From positions 62,001 to 126,000 of the forward strand of contig NZ_JAXMOR010000005.1 of assembly GCF_034669705.1 (NCBI RefSeq): a stretch of 64,000 bases of DNA, written 5' to 3'. A program made the position numbers and the translations under genes. Positions 16,257 through 23,524 of the stretch are shown piece by piece; within the stretch, counting starts at the first letter, position 1, and each line of letters begins with the position of its first letter. The notes below the pieces were generated by a model. That model had not been told where the DNA came from. It saw only the letters and a list, made by a program, of their open reading frames with translations, and made no database searches. This DNA is from Marinovum sp034669705 (GTDB taxonomy: Bacteria; Pseudomonadota; Alphaproteobacteria; Rhodobacterales; Rhodobacteraceae).

Positions 16257-17168
16257 TCAGGTAGCACAGGGCCCGGCCTTCGCCAAGCGCGCTTTTGCCG
16301 GCGCGCGCTGGTCGCGCAGCGTGAACCCCACGCCCAGCGCGATCAGCCCGGCACCGGCCCAGGTCATCGCGCCATAGCGCTCGCCCAGCAGAAGCACCGC
16401 CGCCGCCATGCCAGTCGCCGCCGCGACATAACCGATCTGGCTCAGCATCACCGGGCCGCCAAGGCGTTGCAGCCGGAAGAAGGCCGGGAACGTCACCCCC
16501 GCCACCGCCATTTGCGCCAACGCCACCGACGGGATCTCGGCCACCGCCTGCAGGGGAATGCCGCCGTGGGTGGCCAGCAGCAGAGCGACGAAGGTCAGCG
16601 CCGCCGCAAGGTGGCTCCAGAAGGCCAGCGCCATCGGCTCGGCTCCCTCGGGCCAGTCGAGGGTGCGATAGACATTGCCCACCGCCAGGATCACCGGGAT
16701 CGCCACCGCCGCCAGCGCCCAGGGCGAGAGCCCCGCCACCTCGCCGCGCCCCAGTGCCACCAGCATCGCGCCGCCCATGCCCAGCGCGATGCCGATCAAC
16801 CCGAGCACCCGTGGCGCGCGCAGGCCAAAGACCAGCGACAGCCCGAGGGTGAAGACCGGCGAGAGCGCGAACATCATCCCCACCTGCCCCGCGCCGACAT
16901 GTGGAATGGCGGCAAAGACCAGCAGGTTGGCCCCGACAAAGGTGATCAGCCCGGCCAGCACCACATAGCGCAGCGCCGCCCCCCGAGGCACGATCAATGC
17001 CCGTCGCGCCAAGAGCCCCGGCAGCAGCGTCAGCGAAGCACCGAGCGAGATCAGCAGCGCCCAGAGCGCCGGTGGCACGCCGGCCGCCCCGGCCAGCTTG
17101 CCCAGCGGAAAGTTCAGCCCGGTCAGCACGCCGACATAGACCAAAAGAAACGGCACCGAATTAGGCAT
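16257..17168 (-). CDS. EamA/DMT superfamily transporter
   Basis: A 303-residue inner-membrane protein with about ten hydrophobic helices in two EamA repeats, for example LLVYVGVLTGLNFPLGKLAG at the N-terminus and VMLSQIGYVAAATGMAAAVL followed by GERYGAMTWAGAGLIALGV at the end. Such proteins often export amino acids or metabolites; the substrate here is unknown. The ATG at 17168 lies inside the last codons of the VOC gene (8-base overlap) with GAGGTGG upstream, so the two are co-translated. The pair is divergent from soxR and followed by the cysS leader, which raises the possibility of a thiol- or redox-linked substrate. Confidence 0.87.
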   Translation of the reverse strand: MPNSVPFLLVYVGVLTGLNFPLGKLAGAAGVPPALWALLISLGASLTLLPGLLARRALIVPRGAALRYVVLAGLITFVGANLLVFAAIPHVGAGQVGMMFALSPVFTLGLSLVFGLRAPRVLGLIGIALGMGGAMLVALGRGEVAGLSPWALAAVAIPVILAVGNVYRTLDWPEGAEPMALAFWSHLAAALTFVALLLATHGGIPLQAVAEIPSVALAQMAVAGVTFPAFFRLQRLGGPVMLSQIGYVAAATGMAAAVLLLGERYGAMTWAGAGLIALGVGFTLRDQRAPAKARLAKAGPCAT

Positions 17169-17535
17169 AACTGACCACCTCGTATTCCACCCCGTCGGGC
17201 CCGTCGAAATAGAACCTCTGGCCGGGCTCGTAATCGCCGTGATTGCCGGGCTGATAGCCGGCCGCGATCACCTGTTGCTCGACCGCCGCGATATCCTCGA
17301 CCACGATACCGATGTGATTGAGCGCGCCGAGACGGGTGTAACGCGCCGTCTGCCCTTGGGTTCGCGCCCTTGGCGCATAAAGCGCGAGATAGCTGGTCTC
17401 GGTGCCCACATGCACCGTCTGACCGTCCCGCCCCGGCCCCTGCCAGCGGATGCGCCAGCCAAAAAGCTCTTGCAGCACCGCAGCGGTGGCCTGCGGGTCG
17501 TCGACGGTGATGTTCGCGTGTTCCAGATAGGCCAT
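17161..17535 (-). CDS. VOC family protein adjacent to soxR
   Basis: A 124-residue vicinal oxygen chelate protein: LEHANITVDDPQATAAVLQE at the start, LNHIGIVVEDIAAVEQQV in the second half, and the end FDGPDGVEYEVVSY with the usual terminal glutamate. It may be a glyoxalase, dioxygenase or drug-binding protein; residues alone do not decide. A GGAGA site precedes the ATG. It is divergently arranged with soxR and overlaps the EamA gene, so it is a natural candidate target of SoxR. Confidence 0.83.
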   Translation of the reverse strand: MAYLEHANITVDDPQATAAVLQELFGWRIRWQGPGRDGQTVHVGTETSYLALYAPRARTQGQTARYTRLGALNHIGIVVEDIAAVEQQVIAAGYQPGNHGDYEPGQRFYFDGPDGVEYEVVSYA

Positions 17536-17551
17536 GCCTGTCTCCGTGTCT

Positions 17552-17592
17552 TGTTGATGGTGTCAGGCTACGAGCTCAGGTAAGAATCAACA
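17552..17592. promoter_or_regulatory. Inverted repeat in the soxR/VOC divergent promoter
   Basis: TGTTGAT at 17552-17558 and its complement ATCAACA at 17586-17592, spaced 27 bases, in the 89-base gap between the two divergent starts. I see no close match to the enterobacterial SoxR box, so this is only a weak operator candidate. Confidence 0.25.
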
Positions 17593-17624
17593 GGAAAGTT
17601 TCGTTCATTATCAAGAGGCACCAC

Positions 17625-18083
17625 ATGGCAACGCGCGGCTTGAGCATCGGATTCGTGGCAGAGCGTACCGGGTTGGCGGTCTCGGCGGTACGCTATTACG
17701 AGGAACAGGGGCTGGTGCATCCCGACCGCAATGCCGGCGGCCAGCGCAGTTTCGAGCGCTCGGACATCCGCCGGCTGAGCTTCGTGCGCATCGCCCAAGG
17801 CCTTGGGTTTTCCATCGCCGAGATCCGCGCGGCGCTGGCCGGCCTGCCGGAGAAGCGCACGCCGACGAAATCCGACTGGGAGCGGATCTCGAACGAGTTC
17901 GGCCGGGTGCTCGACGCGCGGATCGCCCAGATGCAGGCGCTGCGCGAGAAACTCGACGGCTGCATCGGCTGTGGCTGCCTCTCGCTCGACCGCTGCAAGC
18001 TCTACAATCCAGACGACCGCGCCGCCAGGCTGGGGGACGGGCCGCGGTACCTGTTGGGAGACCAGCCCTCTGATGCCGAATGA
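17625..18083 (+). CDS. soxR: Redox-sensitive transcriptional activator SoxR
   Basis: A 152-residue MerR-family activator. The N-terminal winged helix begins LSIGFVAERTGLAVSAVRYY, a dimerisation helix spans about 80-112, and the [2Fe-2S] cluster ligands are C113, C116, C118 and C124 in CIGCGCLSLDRC, the exact SoxR spacing. Oxidation of the cluster by redox-cycling compounds activates transcription. An AAGAGG site lies 7 bases before the ATG. No soxS is expected in this group, and none is seen; SoxR here most likely controls neighbouring genes directly. Confidence 0.95.
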   Translation: MATRGLSIGFVAERTGLAVSAVRYYEEQGLVHPDRNAGGQRSFERSDIRRLSFVRIAQGLGFSIAEIRAALAGLPEKRTPTKSDWERISNEFGRVLDARIAQMQALREKLDGCIGCGCLSLDRCKLYNPDDRAARLGDGPRYLLGDQPSDAE

Positions 18084-18119
18084 CTTGCGCGACTCGCCGG
18101 CCCCGCGCACCATGCGCGG

Positions 18120-18494
18120 ATGTCACGCGAGATGGTCAATGCAATCTGTGCCGCCCTGCCCGGGGCGGAGGTCTCCGACCCCTGGGGCGGCGGTCATGAC
18201 GCCTGGAAGGTGGGCGGCAAGATGTTTTCCAATACTGGCTCGATGGGCACCGGCGTCTCGCTCAAGACCGCCGATATCGAGACCGCCACCGCGTTGATCG
18301 ACATGGGTCGCGCCACCAAGGCGGCCTATCTCCACCGCTCCTGGGTGTTTGTGCCGTTCGACCGGATCGGCCCCGATGACATCACCGAGGACGAGCTGCG
18401 CGAGCGGCTGCTGACTTCCTACCGGCTGGTCCGTGGCAAACTGCCCAAGAAGGTGCAGGCCGGTCTCGCGCCGCTGGATGACACTGGCGCATAG
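18120..18494 (+). CDS. MmcQ/YjbR family protein
   Basis: A 124-residue protein of the MmcQ/YjbR (CyaY-like fold) family: MSREMVNAICAALPGAEVSD at the start, HDAWKVGGKMFSNTG in the middle and a C-terminal segment SWVFVPFDRIGPDDITEDEL followed by a basic helix. Members are predicted to bind DNA, but the function is not settled. The ATG at 18120 has no strong ribosome-binding site. It follows soxR by 36 bases on the same strand and could be co-transcribed. Confidence 0.82.
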   Translation: MSREMVNAICAALPGAEVSDPWGGGHDAWKVGGKMFSNTGSMGTGVSLKTADIETATALIDMGRATKAAYLHRSWVFVPFDRIGPDDITEDELRERLLTSYRLVRGKLPKKVQAGLAPLDDTGA

Positions 18495-18578
18495 GCGGCA
18501 TGGGGCGGCGATGGGCATGGTCGAAAGCATGACGGTCCGGCCGGGCGACGGGCCAATTCAGCGAGAGGTGGCAGCGCG

Positions 18579-18926
18579 ATGAGCGAACCGGTCAGTTCGA
18601 TCCGCAACCTCGGACCGGCGATGGAGGCCGCCTGCGCCGGGGTCGGCATCACCTCGGCCGAAGACCTGCGCGCGCTCGGTGCCGATGTCGCCTATGGCAA
18701 GCTGATCGCCAGCGGCATGCGGCCGCATTTCATCGGCTATTACGTGCTGGTCATGGGGCTGCAGGGCCGGCCGTGGAACGATTGCCAAGGCGAGGAGAAG
18801 AAGGCGTTGCGCAAGCGCTTCGATGCACTCAAGGCGGCGCACAAGCCCGCCAAATCCGCCGACCTCGCGCCAGACGGTGCCTTCGAGCACATCCTCGACC
18901 AGATCGGCGTGGTGAAGAAGCGCTGA
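18579..18926 (+). CDS. TfoX/Sxy C-terminal domain protein
   Basis: A 115-residue protein consisting of the TfoX C-terminal domain: SIRNLGPAMEAACAGVGI, then EDLRALGADVAYGKLI and HFIGYYVLVMGLQGRPWND. In gammaproteobacteria full-length TfoX/Sxy turns on competence genes; stand-alone C-terminal domains are common in alphaproteobacteria and need not have that role. The helix-hairpin-helix-like IRNLGP segment suggests nucleic-acid binding. An AGAGG site lies upstream of the ATG. Confidence 0.85.
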   Translation: MSEPVSSIRNLGPAMEAACAGVGITSAEDLRALGADVAYGKLIASGMRPHFIGYYVLVMGLQGRPWNDCQGEEKKALRKRFDALKAAHKPAKSADLAPDGAFEHILDQIGVVKKR

Positions 18927-18960
18927 GGGCCTGCGCGCGATGGCATCCCCGTCGCGGGGA

Positions 18961-19362
18961 TCAGGTTCCGGGCCAGATCAGTTCCAGCCGGATGCCACCC
19001 GGTTCGGCAAACATCATGTGCCGCCGCGGGCCGCTACCCATGGCTTCGGGCATGAACTCCACCGCCACCCCGGGCCAGTTTGCCACCTTCTCCGCCAGGG
19101 TGTCGAGCGCCTCGGCGCTTGCCACCTCGAGCGCCAGATGGTGCAGACCGACATTGGCGCGGCGGTCGAACCCGGTGATCCCGGAGGACCGGTCGACCTG
19201 CCAGAGCGTCAGCCGCAGCTGCCCGTCGGTCACGGTACTGCGCGGATAGCTCGGGTCGCGGGCGCTCTCCTCCCAGCCCAGCACCGAGACGAAAAACCCG
19301 GTGGTCTCGTCCAGATCGCGCACCGCGAGGCCGAGGTGGTTCAGTCCCTGTGTCTCGGCCAT
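18961..19362 (-). CDS. VOC (glyoxalase-like) protein
   Basis: A 133-residue vicinal oxygen chelate protein. Candidate metal ligands are H9 in GLNHLGLAV, H84-H85 in VGLHHLALEV and E126 near the end in GGIRLELIW. The overall look is of a glyoxalase I or lactoylglutathione-lyase-like enzyme, but the substrate is not identified. An AGGAG site precedes the ATG. It is convergent with the TfoX-domain gene (34-base gap). The gap 19363-19526 upstream holds no gene I can support. Confidence 0.83.
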   Translation of the reverse strand: MAETQGLNHLGLAVRDLDETTGFFVSVLGWEESARDPSYPRSTVTDGQLRLTLWQVDRSSGITGFDRRANVGLHHLALEVASAEALDTLAEKVANWPGVAVEFMPEAMGSGPRRHMMFAEPGGIRLELIWPGT

Positions 19363-19526
19363 CTGCTGCTCCTGCCTCTTGGTCGGTCAGAGGAAGGTAG
19401 CGGCAAAGCAGGCCCGGCGCAAAGGCTGCGGGAAATCCCCGGGCCAAGGCCCGCGCATGTGGCGGGAGGATGTCGGGCCGGGCCCGAGGATGGCGCGATG
19501 CCAAGGTCTCACCCATGCTGCAAACG

Positions 19527-19555
19527 AAAACGCCGCCCCGCTGCCGGGACGGCGT
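19527..19555 (-). terminator. Terminator of ndk
   Basis: On the minus strand ACGCCGTCCCG, GCAG, CGGGGCGGCGT then TTTTCG: an 11-bp stem with one G-U pair followed by four U, starting about 28 bases after the ndk stop. Confidence 0.8.
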
Positions 19556-19582
19556 CTGTCTTTACGGCAACCGGAGGTCGGT

Positions 19583-20005
19583 TCAGCCGACGAGTTCAAG
19601 ACCCGAGAAGAAATAGGCGATTTCTTCCTTGGCGGTTTCCGGCGCGTCGGAGCCGTGCACCGAGTTTTCGCCCACGGATTCGGCGAATTCGGCGCGGATC
19701 GTGCCCGCGGCCGCGTCGGCGGGGTTGGTGGCGCCCATCACGTCGCGGTTGGTCTGGATGGCGTTCTCGCCTTCCAGCACCTGCACCACGACCGGCTCGG
19801 AGGCCATGAAGTCGCACAGCTCGTCATAGAACGGGCGCTCGGCGTGCACTTCGTAGAACTTGCCGGCCTGAGCCTTGGTCAGCTGGATGCGCTTTTGTGC
19901 GACGATGCGCAGGCCCGCATCCTCGAACTTGGCGTTGATCTTGCCGGTGAGGTTGCGGCGGGTGGCGTCGGGCTTGATGATCGAGAGGGTGCGTTCGGTT
20001 GCCAT
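19583..20005 (-). CDS. ndk: Nucleoside diphosphate kinase
   Basis: A 140-residue enzyme that balances nucleoside triphosphate pools by phosphate exchange through a phosphohistidine. The catalytic H117 sits in ENSVHGSDA, the same position as in E. coli Ndk; K11 in IIKPDA and the RPFYDEL loop are also present. The ATG at 20005 (MATERTLSIIKPD) follows AGGAG; an upstream in-frame start at 20089 would add a proline-rich, non-family extension. Its own terminator follows. Confidence 0.97.
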   Translation of the reverse strand: MATERTLSIIKPDATRRNLTGKINAKFEDAGLRIVAQKRIQLTKAQAGKFYEVHAERPFYDELCDFMASEPVVVQVLEGENAIQTNRDVMGATNPADAAAGTIRAEFAESVGENSVHGSDAPETAKEEIAYFFSGLELVG

Positions 20006-20094
20006 TGGGGCAGTCTCCTGTGTGAACGCCGGGAGATGCGCCCCGGCCGGTCTGAAATCGGGCGTGCGATACCACGGGTCCCGGGCCATGGAAA

Positions 20095-20154
20095 GGGGGC
20101 TTTGCCCGCTCGGGCTTTGCCCTCACCCCGAGGAATATTTTTAGCCGGAAGAAG
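20095..20154 (-). repeat. Composite intergenic repeat, copy 3
   Basis: On the minus strand CTTCTTCCGGCTAAAAATAT (20154-20135) then TCCTCGGGG, followed by two short hairpins GGGC-AAA-GCCC (20123-20113 and 20107-20097). It is a diverged version of copies 1 and 2 with the same order of parts. It lies in the 196-base gap between ndk and the ABC-F gene. Confidence 0.65.
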
Positions 20155-20201
20155 CCCGGGGCGTGCTGGTGTGTGGGTCGCGGCTCTGCTAGAGCGCGGC
20201 C

Positions 20202-22061
20202 ATGCTGACGATTGATGACATCTCCTACTCGGTAGAAGGGCGCCTGCTGCTTGACGGCGCCAGCGCGCGGATCCCCGCCGGCCACAAGGTCGGCCTGATT
20301 GGCCGCAACGGTACCGGCAAGACCACGCTGTTCCGGCTGATCCGCGGCGAACTGGCGCTTGAGGGCGGCGCGATCACCCTGCCGCAGCGCGCCCGCATCG
20401 GCGGCGTGGCGCAGGAGGTGCCGGCCAACGAGGTCTCGCTGCTCGACACCGTGCTGGCCGCCGATACCGAACGTGCGGCGCTGATGGCCGAAGCCGATCA
20501 CGCGCAGGACGCCACGAGGATCGCCGAGATCCAGACCCGGCTGGCCGATATCGACGCCTGGAGCGCCGAGGCGCGGGCGTCGTCGATCCTCAAGGGTCTG
20601 GGGTTTGACGATGCCGAACAGGCGATGCCCTGCTCTGCCTTCTCCGGCGGCTGGCGGATGCGGGTGGCGCTGGCGGGCGTGCTCTTTGCCCAGCCCGACC
20701 TGCTGCTGCTCGACGAGCCGACCAACTATCTCGACCTCGAGGGCGCGCTCTGGCTGGAAAGCTACCTGGCGAAATACCCCCATACGGTGATCATCATCAG
20801 CCACGACCGCGGGCTGCTCAACCGCGCCGTGGGGGCGATCCTGCATCTCGAAGATCGCAAGCTGACCTTCTATCAGGGCCCCTATGACCAGTTTGCCCGG
20901 CAGCGCGCCGAGCAGCGCGCGGTGCAGGCCTCGATGGCCAAGAAGCAGCAGGCCCGGGTGGCGCATCTGCAGAGCTTCGTCGACCGGTTCCGCGCCAAGG
21001 CCTCGAAGGCCAAGCAGGCGCAGGCGCGGCTGAAGATGATCGAGAAGATCGATCTGGTGGCCGCCCCCGAGGAAGTGGCGCGGCGGGTCTTCACCTTTCC
21101 GCAGCCCGAAGAGCTGTCGCCGCCGATCATCTCGATCGAGGGCGGCGAGACCGGCTATGGTGACACGCCGGTGCTGCGCCATCTGAACCTGCGGATCGAT
21201 CATGACGACCGCATCGCCCTGCTGGGCAAGAACGGTCAGGGCAAGTCGACGCTGTCGAAGCTCTTGTCGGACCGGCTGCCGCTGATGTCGGGCAAGATGA
21301 CCCGTTCGGCCAAGCTGCGGATCGGCTATTTCGCCCAGCACCAGGTCGACGAGCTGCATATCGACGAGACGCCGCTGCAGCATCTGCAGCGCGAGCGGCC
21401 CGACACCATGCAGTCGAAACTCAGGGCGCAGTTGGCGGGCTTCGGCCTCGGTGCCGACCAGGCCGAGACCGAAGTGGGGCGTCTGTCCGGCGGTCAGAAG
21501 GCGCGGCTCTCGCTGCTGCTGGCGACGCTCGACGCGCCGCATCTGCTGATCCTCGACGAGCCGACCAACCACCTTGATATCGAGAGCCGCGAGGCGCTGG
21601 TCGAGGCGCTGACCGCCTATGGCGGCGCGGTGATCCTGGTCAGCCACGACATGCACCTGCTGTCGATGGTGGCCGACCGGCTCTGGCTGGTGTCAGGCGG
21701 CGGGGTCAAGCCCTTCGACGATGACCTCGAGGCCTATCGCCGGCTGCTGCTGTCGTCTGACAAGCCGGCGAAGGCGGACAAACCAAAGGCCGTGAAGGAC
21801 GACAAGCCGCGCCGGGCGACCCGCGAGCGGCTGATGGCGCTGCGCGCCGAGGTCCGCAAATGCGAGGACCGGGTCGAGAAGATCACCGACATGCACGGCA
21901 AGCTGCAGCGCAAGCTCGCCGACCCGGCGATCTATGACGACGCCAAGACCGCCGAGCTGGCGGAGTGGAACCGCAAGTTCGCCGAGGTCGAGGAAGGTCT
22001 GAAACGCGCCGAGGCGCTGTGGATGGCAGCGCTGGAAAAGCTGGAAAAGGCGGGCGGCTGA
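20202..22061 (+). CDS. ABC-F family ATP-binding protein (YheS/Uup-like)
   Basis: A 619-residue soluble protein with two ABC ATPase domains and no membrane segment; ABC-F proteins act on the ribosome. The first Walker A is GRNGTGKTT (35-43) with signature FSGGWRMRVALAG and Walker B LLLLDEPTNYLD; the second is GKNGQGKST with signature LSGGQKARLSLL and LLILDEPTNHLD. A charged linker (about 230-300) lies between, and a lysine-rich coiled coil (about 530-619) ends the protein. The C-terminal coiled coil and length are closest to YheS or Uup rather than EttA. No resistance context is seen, so a housekeeping translation role is likely. Confidence 0.92.
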   Translation: MLTIDDISYSVEGRLLLDGASARIPAGHKVGLIGRNGTGKTTLFRLIRGELALEGGAITLPQRARIGGVAQEVPANEVSLLDTVLAADTERAALMAEADHAQDATRIAEIQTRLADIDAWSAEARASSILKGLGFDDAEQAMPCSAFSGGWRMRVALAGVLFAQPDLLLLDEPTNYLDLEGALWLESYLAKYPHTVIIISHDRGLLNRAVGAILHLEDRKLTFYQGPYDQFARQRAEQRAVQASMAKKQQARVAHLQSFVDRFRAKASKAKQAQARLKMIEKIDLVAAPEEVARRVFTFPQPEELSPPIISIEGGETGYGDTPVLRHLNLRIDHDDRIALLGKNGQGKSTLSKLLSDRLPLMSGKMTRSAKLRIGYFAQHQVDELHIDETPLQHLQRERPDTMQSKLRAQLAGFGLGADQAETEVGRLSGGQKARLSLLLATLDAPHLLILDEPTNHLDIESREALVEALTAYGGAVILVSHDMHLLSMVADRLWLVSGGGVKPFDDDLEAYRRLLLSSDKPAKADKPKAVKDDKPRRATRERLMALRAEVRKCEDRVEKITDMHGKLQRKLADPAIYDDAKTAELAEWNRKFAEVEEGLKRAEALWMAALEKLEKAGG

Positions 22062-22086
22062 CGCCGTGACCCGGCCTCGGCCACCC

Positions 22087-22107
22087 GCCCCGGGCTCGAC
22101 CCGGGGC
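22087..22107. repeat. GC-rich palindrome, GCCCCGGG type
   Basis: GCCCCGGG-CTCGA-CCCGGGGC, a perfect 8-bp inverted repeat in the 195-base gap between the ABC-F and MarC genes. The same palindrome with another loop occurs at 37130-37150, and shorter relatives at 27001-27026 and 36991-37011. Confidence 0.7.
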
Positions 22108-22256
22108 CACCCTGCCCTGTCTCGGAAATCGGCTCGCGTCACCGCCCCGGCCGCCGCCCGGTAAGCCGCCCCCGTGGCGACAGACGGGGTCGCAGCCGTT
22201 GCCGCGCCTGTCGTCTTCGCCCTTGCCAAATGCCGCGCGCCGTGGTGCCTAGGGCC

Positions 22257-22898
22257 ATGGACAGCGCCTTTCTCATCTCCGCCTTCGTCACGCTCTTCGT
22301 GGTGGTCGATCCGATCGGCCTGACGCCGCTTTTCGTGGCGATGACCTCTGGCATGTCGCCGCGGGCGCGCCGGGCGATTGCCATCAGGGCCTGCGTGGTG
22401 GCGGTGGCGATCCTGGCGCTCTTTGGCGCGCTGGGGGAATCGGTGCTGGGCTTCATCGGCATCTCGATGCCGGCCTTCCGCATCGCCGGCGGCCTGCTGC
22501 TGTTTCTTACCGCGCTCGACATGCTGTTCGAACGCCGCACCAAGCGCCGGGAGGACCGTGCCGAGGAGGCCGAGGACGAGGACGACGATCATGACCCTTC
22601 GGTCTTTCCGCTGGCCATTCCGCTGCTCGCGGGGCCCGGCTCCATCGCCTCGATGATCCTGCTGACCGGTGCGCATCCCGGGGTCGAAGGCTATCTCTGG
22701 GTGACCGGGATGATGCTGGCGGTGGTGGCGATCGCCTTTCTGCTGTTTCTCGCTTCCGGGCTGCTGGAACGCGGGCTGGGGCGCACCGGCATCGTGGTGG
22801 TGACGCGGCTTTTGGGGATGCTTCTGGCCGCGCTGGCAGTGCAATTCGTGCTCGACGGGCTGCGCGATTACGGGATGGCCACGGGGCTGGCCTCGTAA
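22257..22898 (+). CDS. MarC family membrane protein
   Basis: A 213-residue inner-membrane protein with about six hydrophobic helices (FLISAFVTLFVVVDPIGLTP at the start; AIPLLAGPGSIASMILLTGA in the middle), typical of the MarC/NAAT family. Despite the name, the family has no proven antibiotic-resistance role. A loop around residues 90-110 is strongly charged (RRTKRREDRAEEAEDEDDDH), which is longer and more acidic than usual. I use the ATG at 22257 because the first helix starts right after it. Confidence 0.9.
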   Translation: MDSAFLISAFVTLFVVVDPIGLTPLFVAMTSGMSPRARRAIAIRACVVAVAILALFGALGESVLGFIGISMPAFRIAGGLLLFLTALDMLFERRTKRREDRAEEAEDEDDDHDPSVFPLAIPLLAGPGSIASMILLTGAHPGVEGYLWVTGMMLAVVAIAFLLFLASGLLERGLGRTGIVVVTRLLGMLLAALAVQFVLDGLRDYGMATGLAS

Positions 22899-22942
22899 AG
22901 CCCGGCCTTCCGCCCTATCTCTCAAGGCAAAGGAGCGCGCGC

Positions 22943-23524
22943 ATGTCGGCCATGGACACCGGACAATTGATCTATCTCGTGATGCTGCTGGGCGCGGTGG
23001 TGTTGTGGTTCATCGTGGCCAACCGCAACTCGCTGGGCAAGGTAATGCAGCATGCGGCGCTCTGGGGGCTGATCTTTCTTGGCGCCATCGCCGCCGTCGG
23101 GCTCTGGGACGATATCCGCCAGACGGTGATCCCGCGGCAGGCGGTGTTTTCCGACCAGGGCCGGATCGAGGTGCCGCGCAGCCCCGACGGGCATTACTAC
23201 CTGACGCTGGATGTGAACGGCCATCCGACGCGCTTCGTGGTCGACACCGGTGCCACCTCGATCGTGCTGCTCGAGGAGGACGCCCGCGCCGCCGGCCTCT
23301 TGCCAGAGCAGCTGCGCTATACCGGCACCGCGATGACCGCCAATGGCGCGGTGCGCACGGCGCTGGTGGTGCTTGACGAGATCGGCTTCGAGGGCATGAC
23401 CGACCGGCGGGTGACCGCCTTTGTCAACGAGGGCGAGATGGCCGAGAGCCTGCTCGGCATGTCCTACCTGCAACGCTTTGACCGGCTGGAGATCTCGGGC
23501 GGGCGGCTCATTCTGGAGCGCTGA
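22943..23524 (+). CDS. Retropepsin-like aspartic protease, TIGR02281 family, membrane-bound
   Basis: A 193-residue protein with two N-terminal membrane helices (about 7-25 and 38-56) and a C-terminal clan AA aspartic protease domain. The catalytic aspartate is D101 in FVVDTGATSIVLL; the protease would be a homodimer like retropepsins, facing the periplasm. The end LLGMSYLQRFDRLEISGGRL matches the TIGR02281 family. Substrate unknown. An AAGGAG site precedes the ATG. Its last 17 bases overlap the 3' end of the convergent caspase-TPR gene. Confidence 0.9.
   Translation: MSAMDTGQLIYLVMLLGAVVLWFIVANRNSLGKVMQHAALWGLIFLGAIAAVGLWDDIRQTVIPRQAVFSDQGRIEVPRSPDGHYYLTLDVNGHPTRFVVDTGATSIVLLEEDARAAGLLPEQLRYTGTAMTANGAVRTALVVLDEIGFEGMTDRRVTAFVNEGEMAESLLGMSYLQRFDRLEISGGRLILER

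Noticed and set aside
13318..16377. A 1019-codon open frame on the plus strand opposite cimA and cysS
   Set aside because: It crosses two convincing minus-strand genes and an intergenic repeat, with histidine- and arginine-rich sequence of the antisense type.
18579..18926. TfoX-domain gene as evidence of a competence regulon
   Set aside because: Only the C-terminal domain is present, no competence genes are near, and such stand-alone domains are common in this group.
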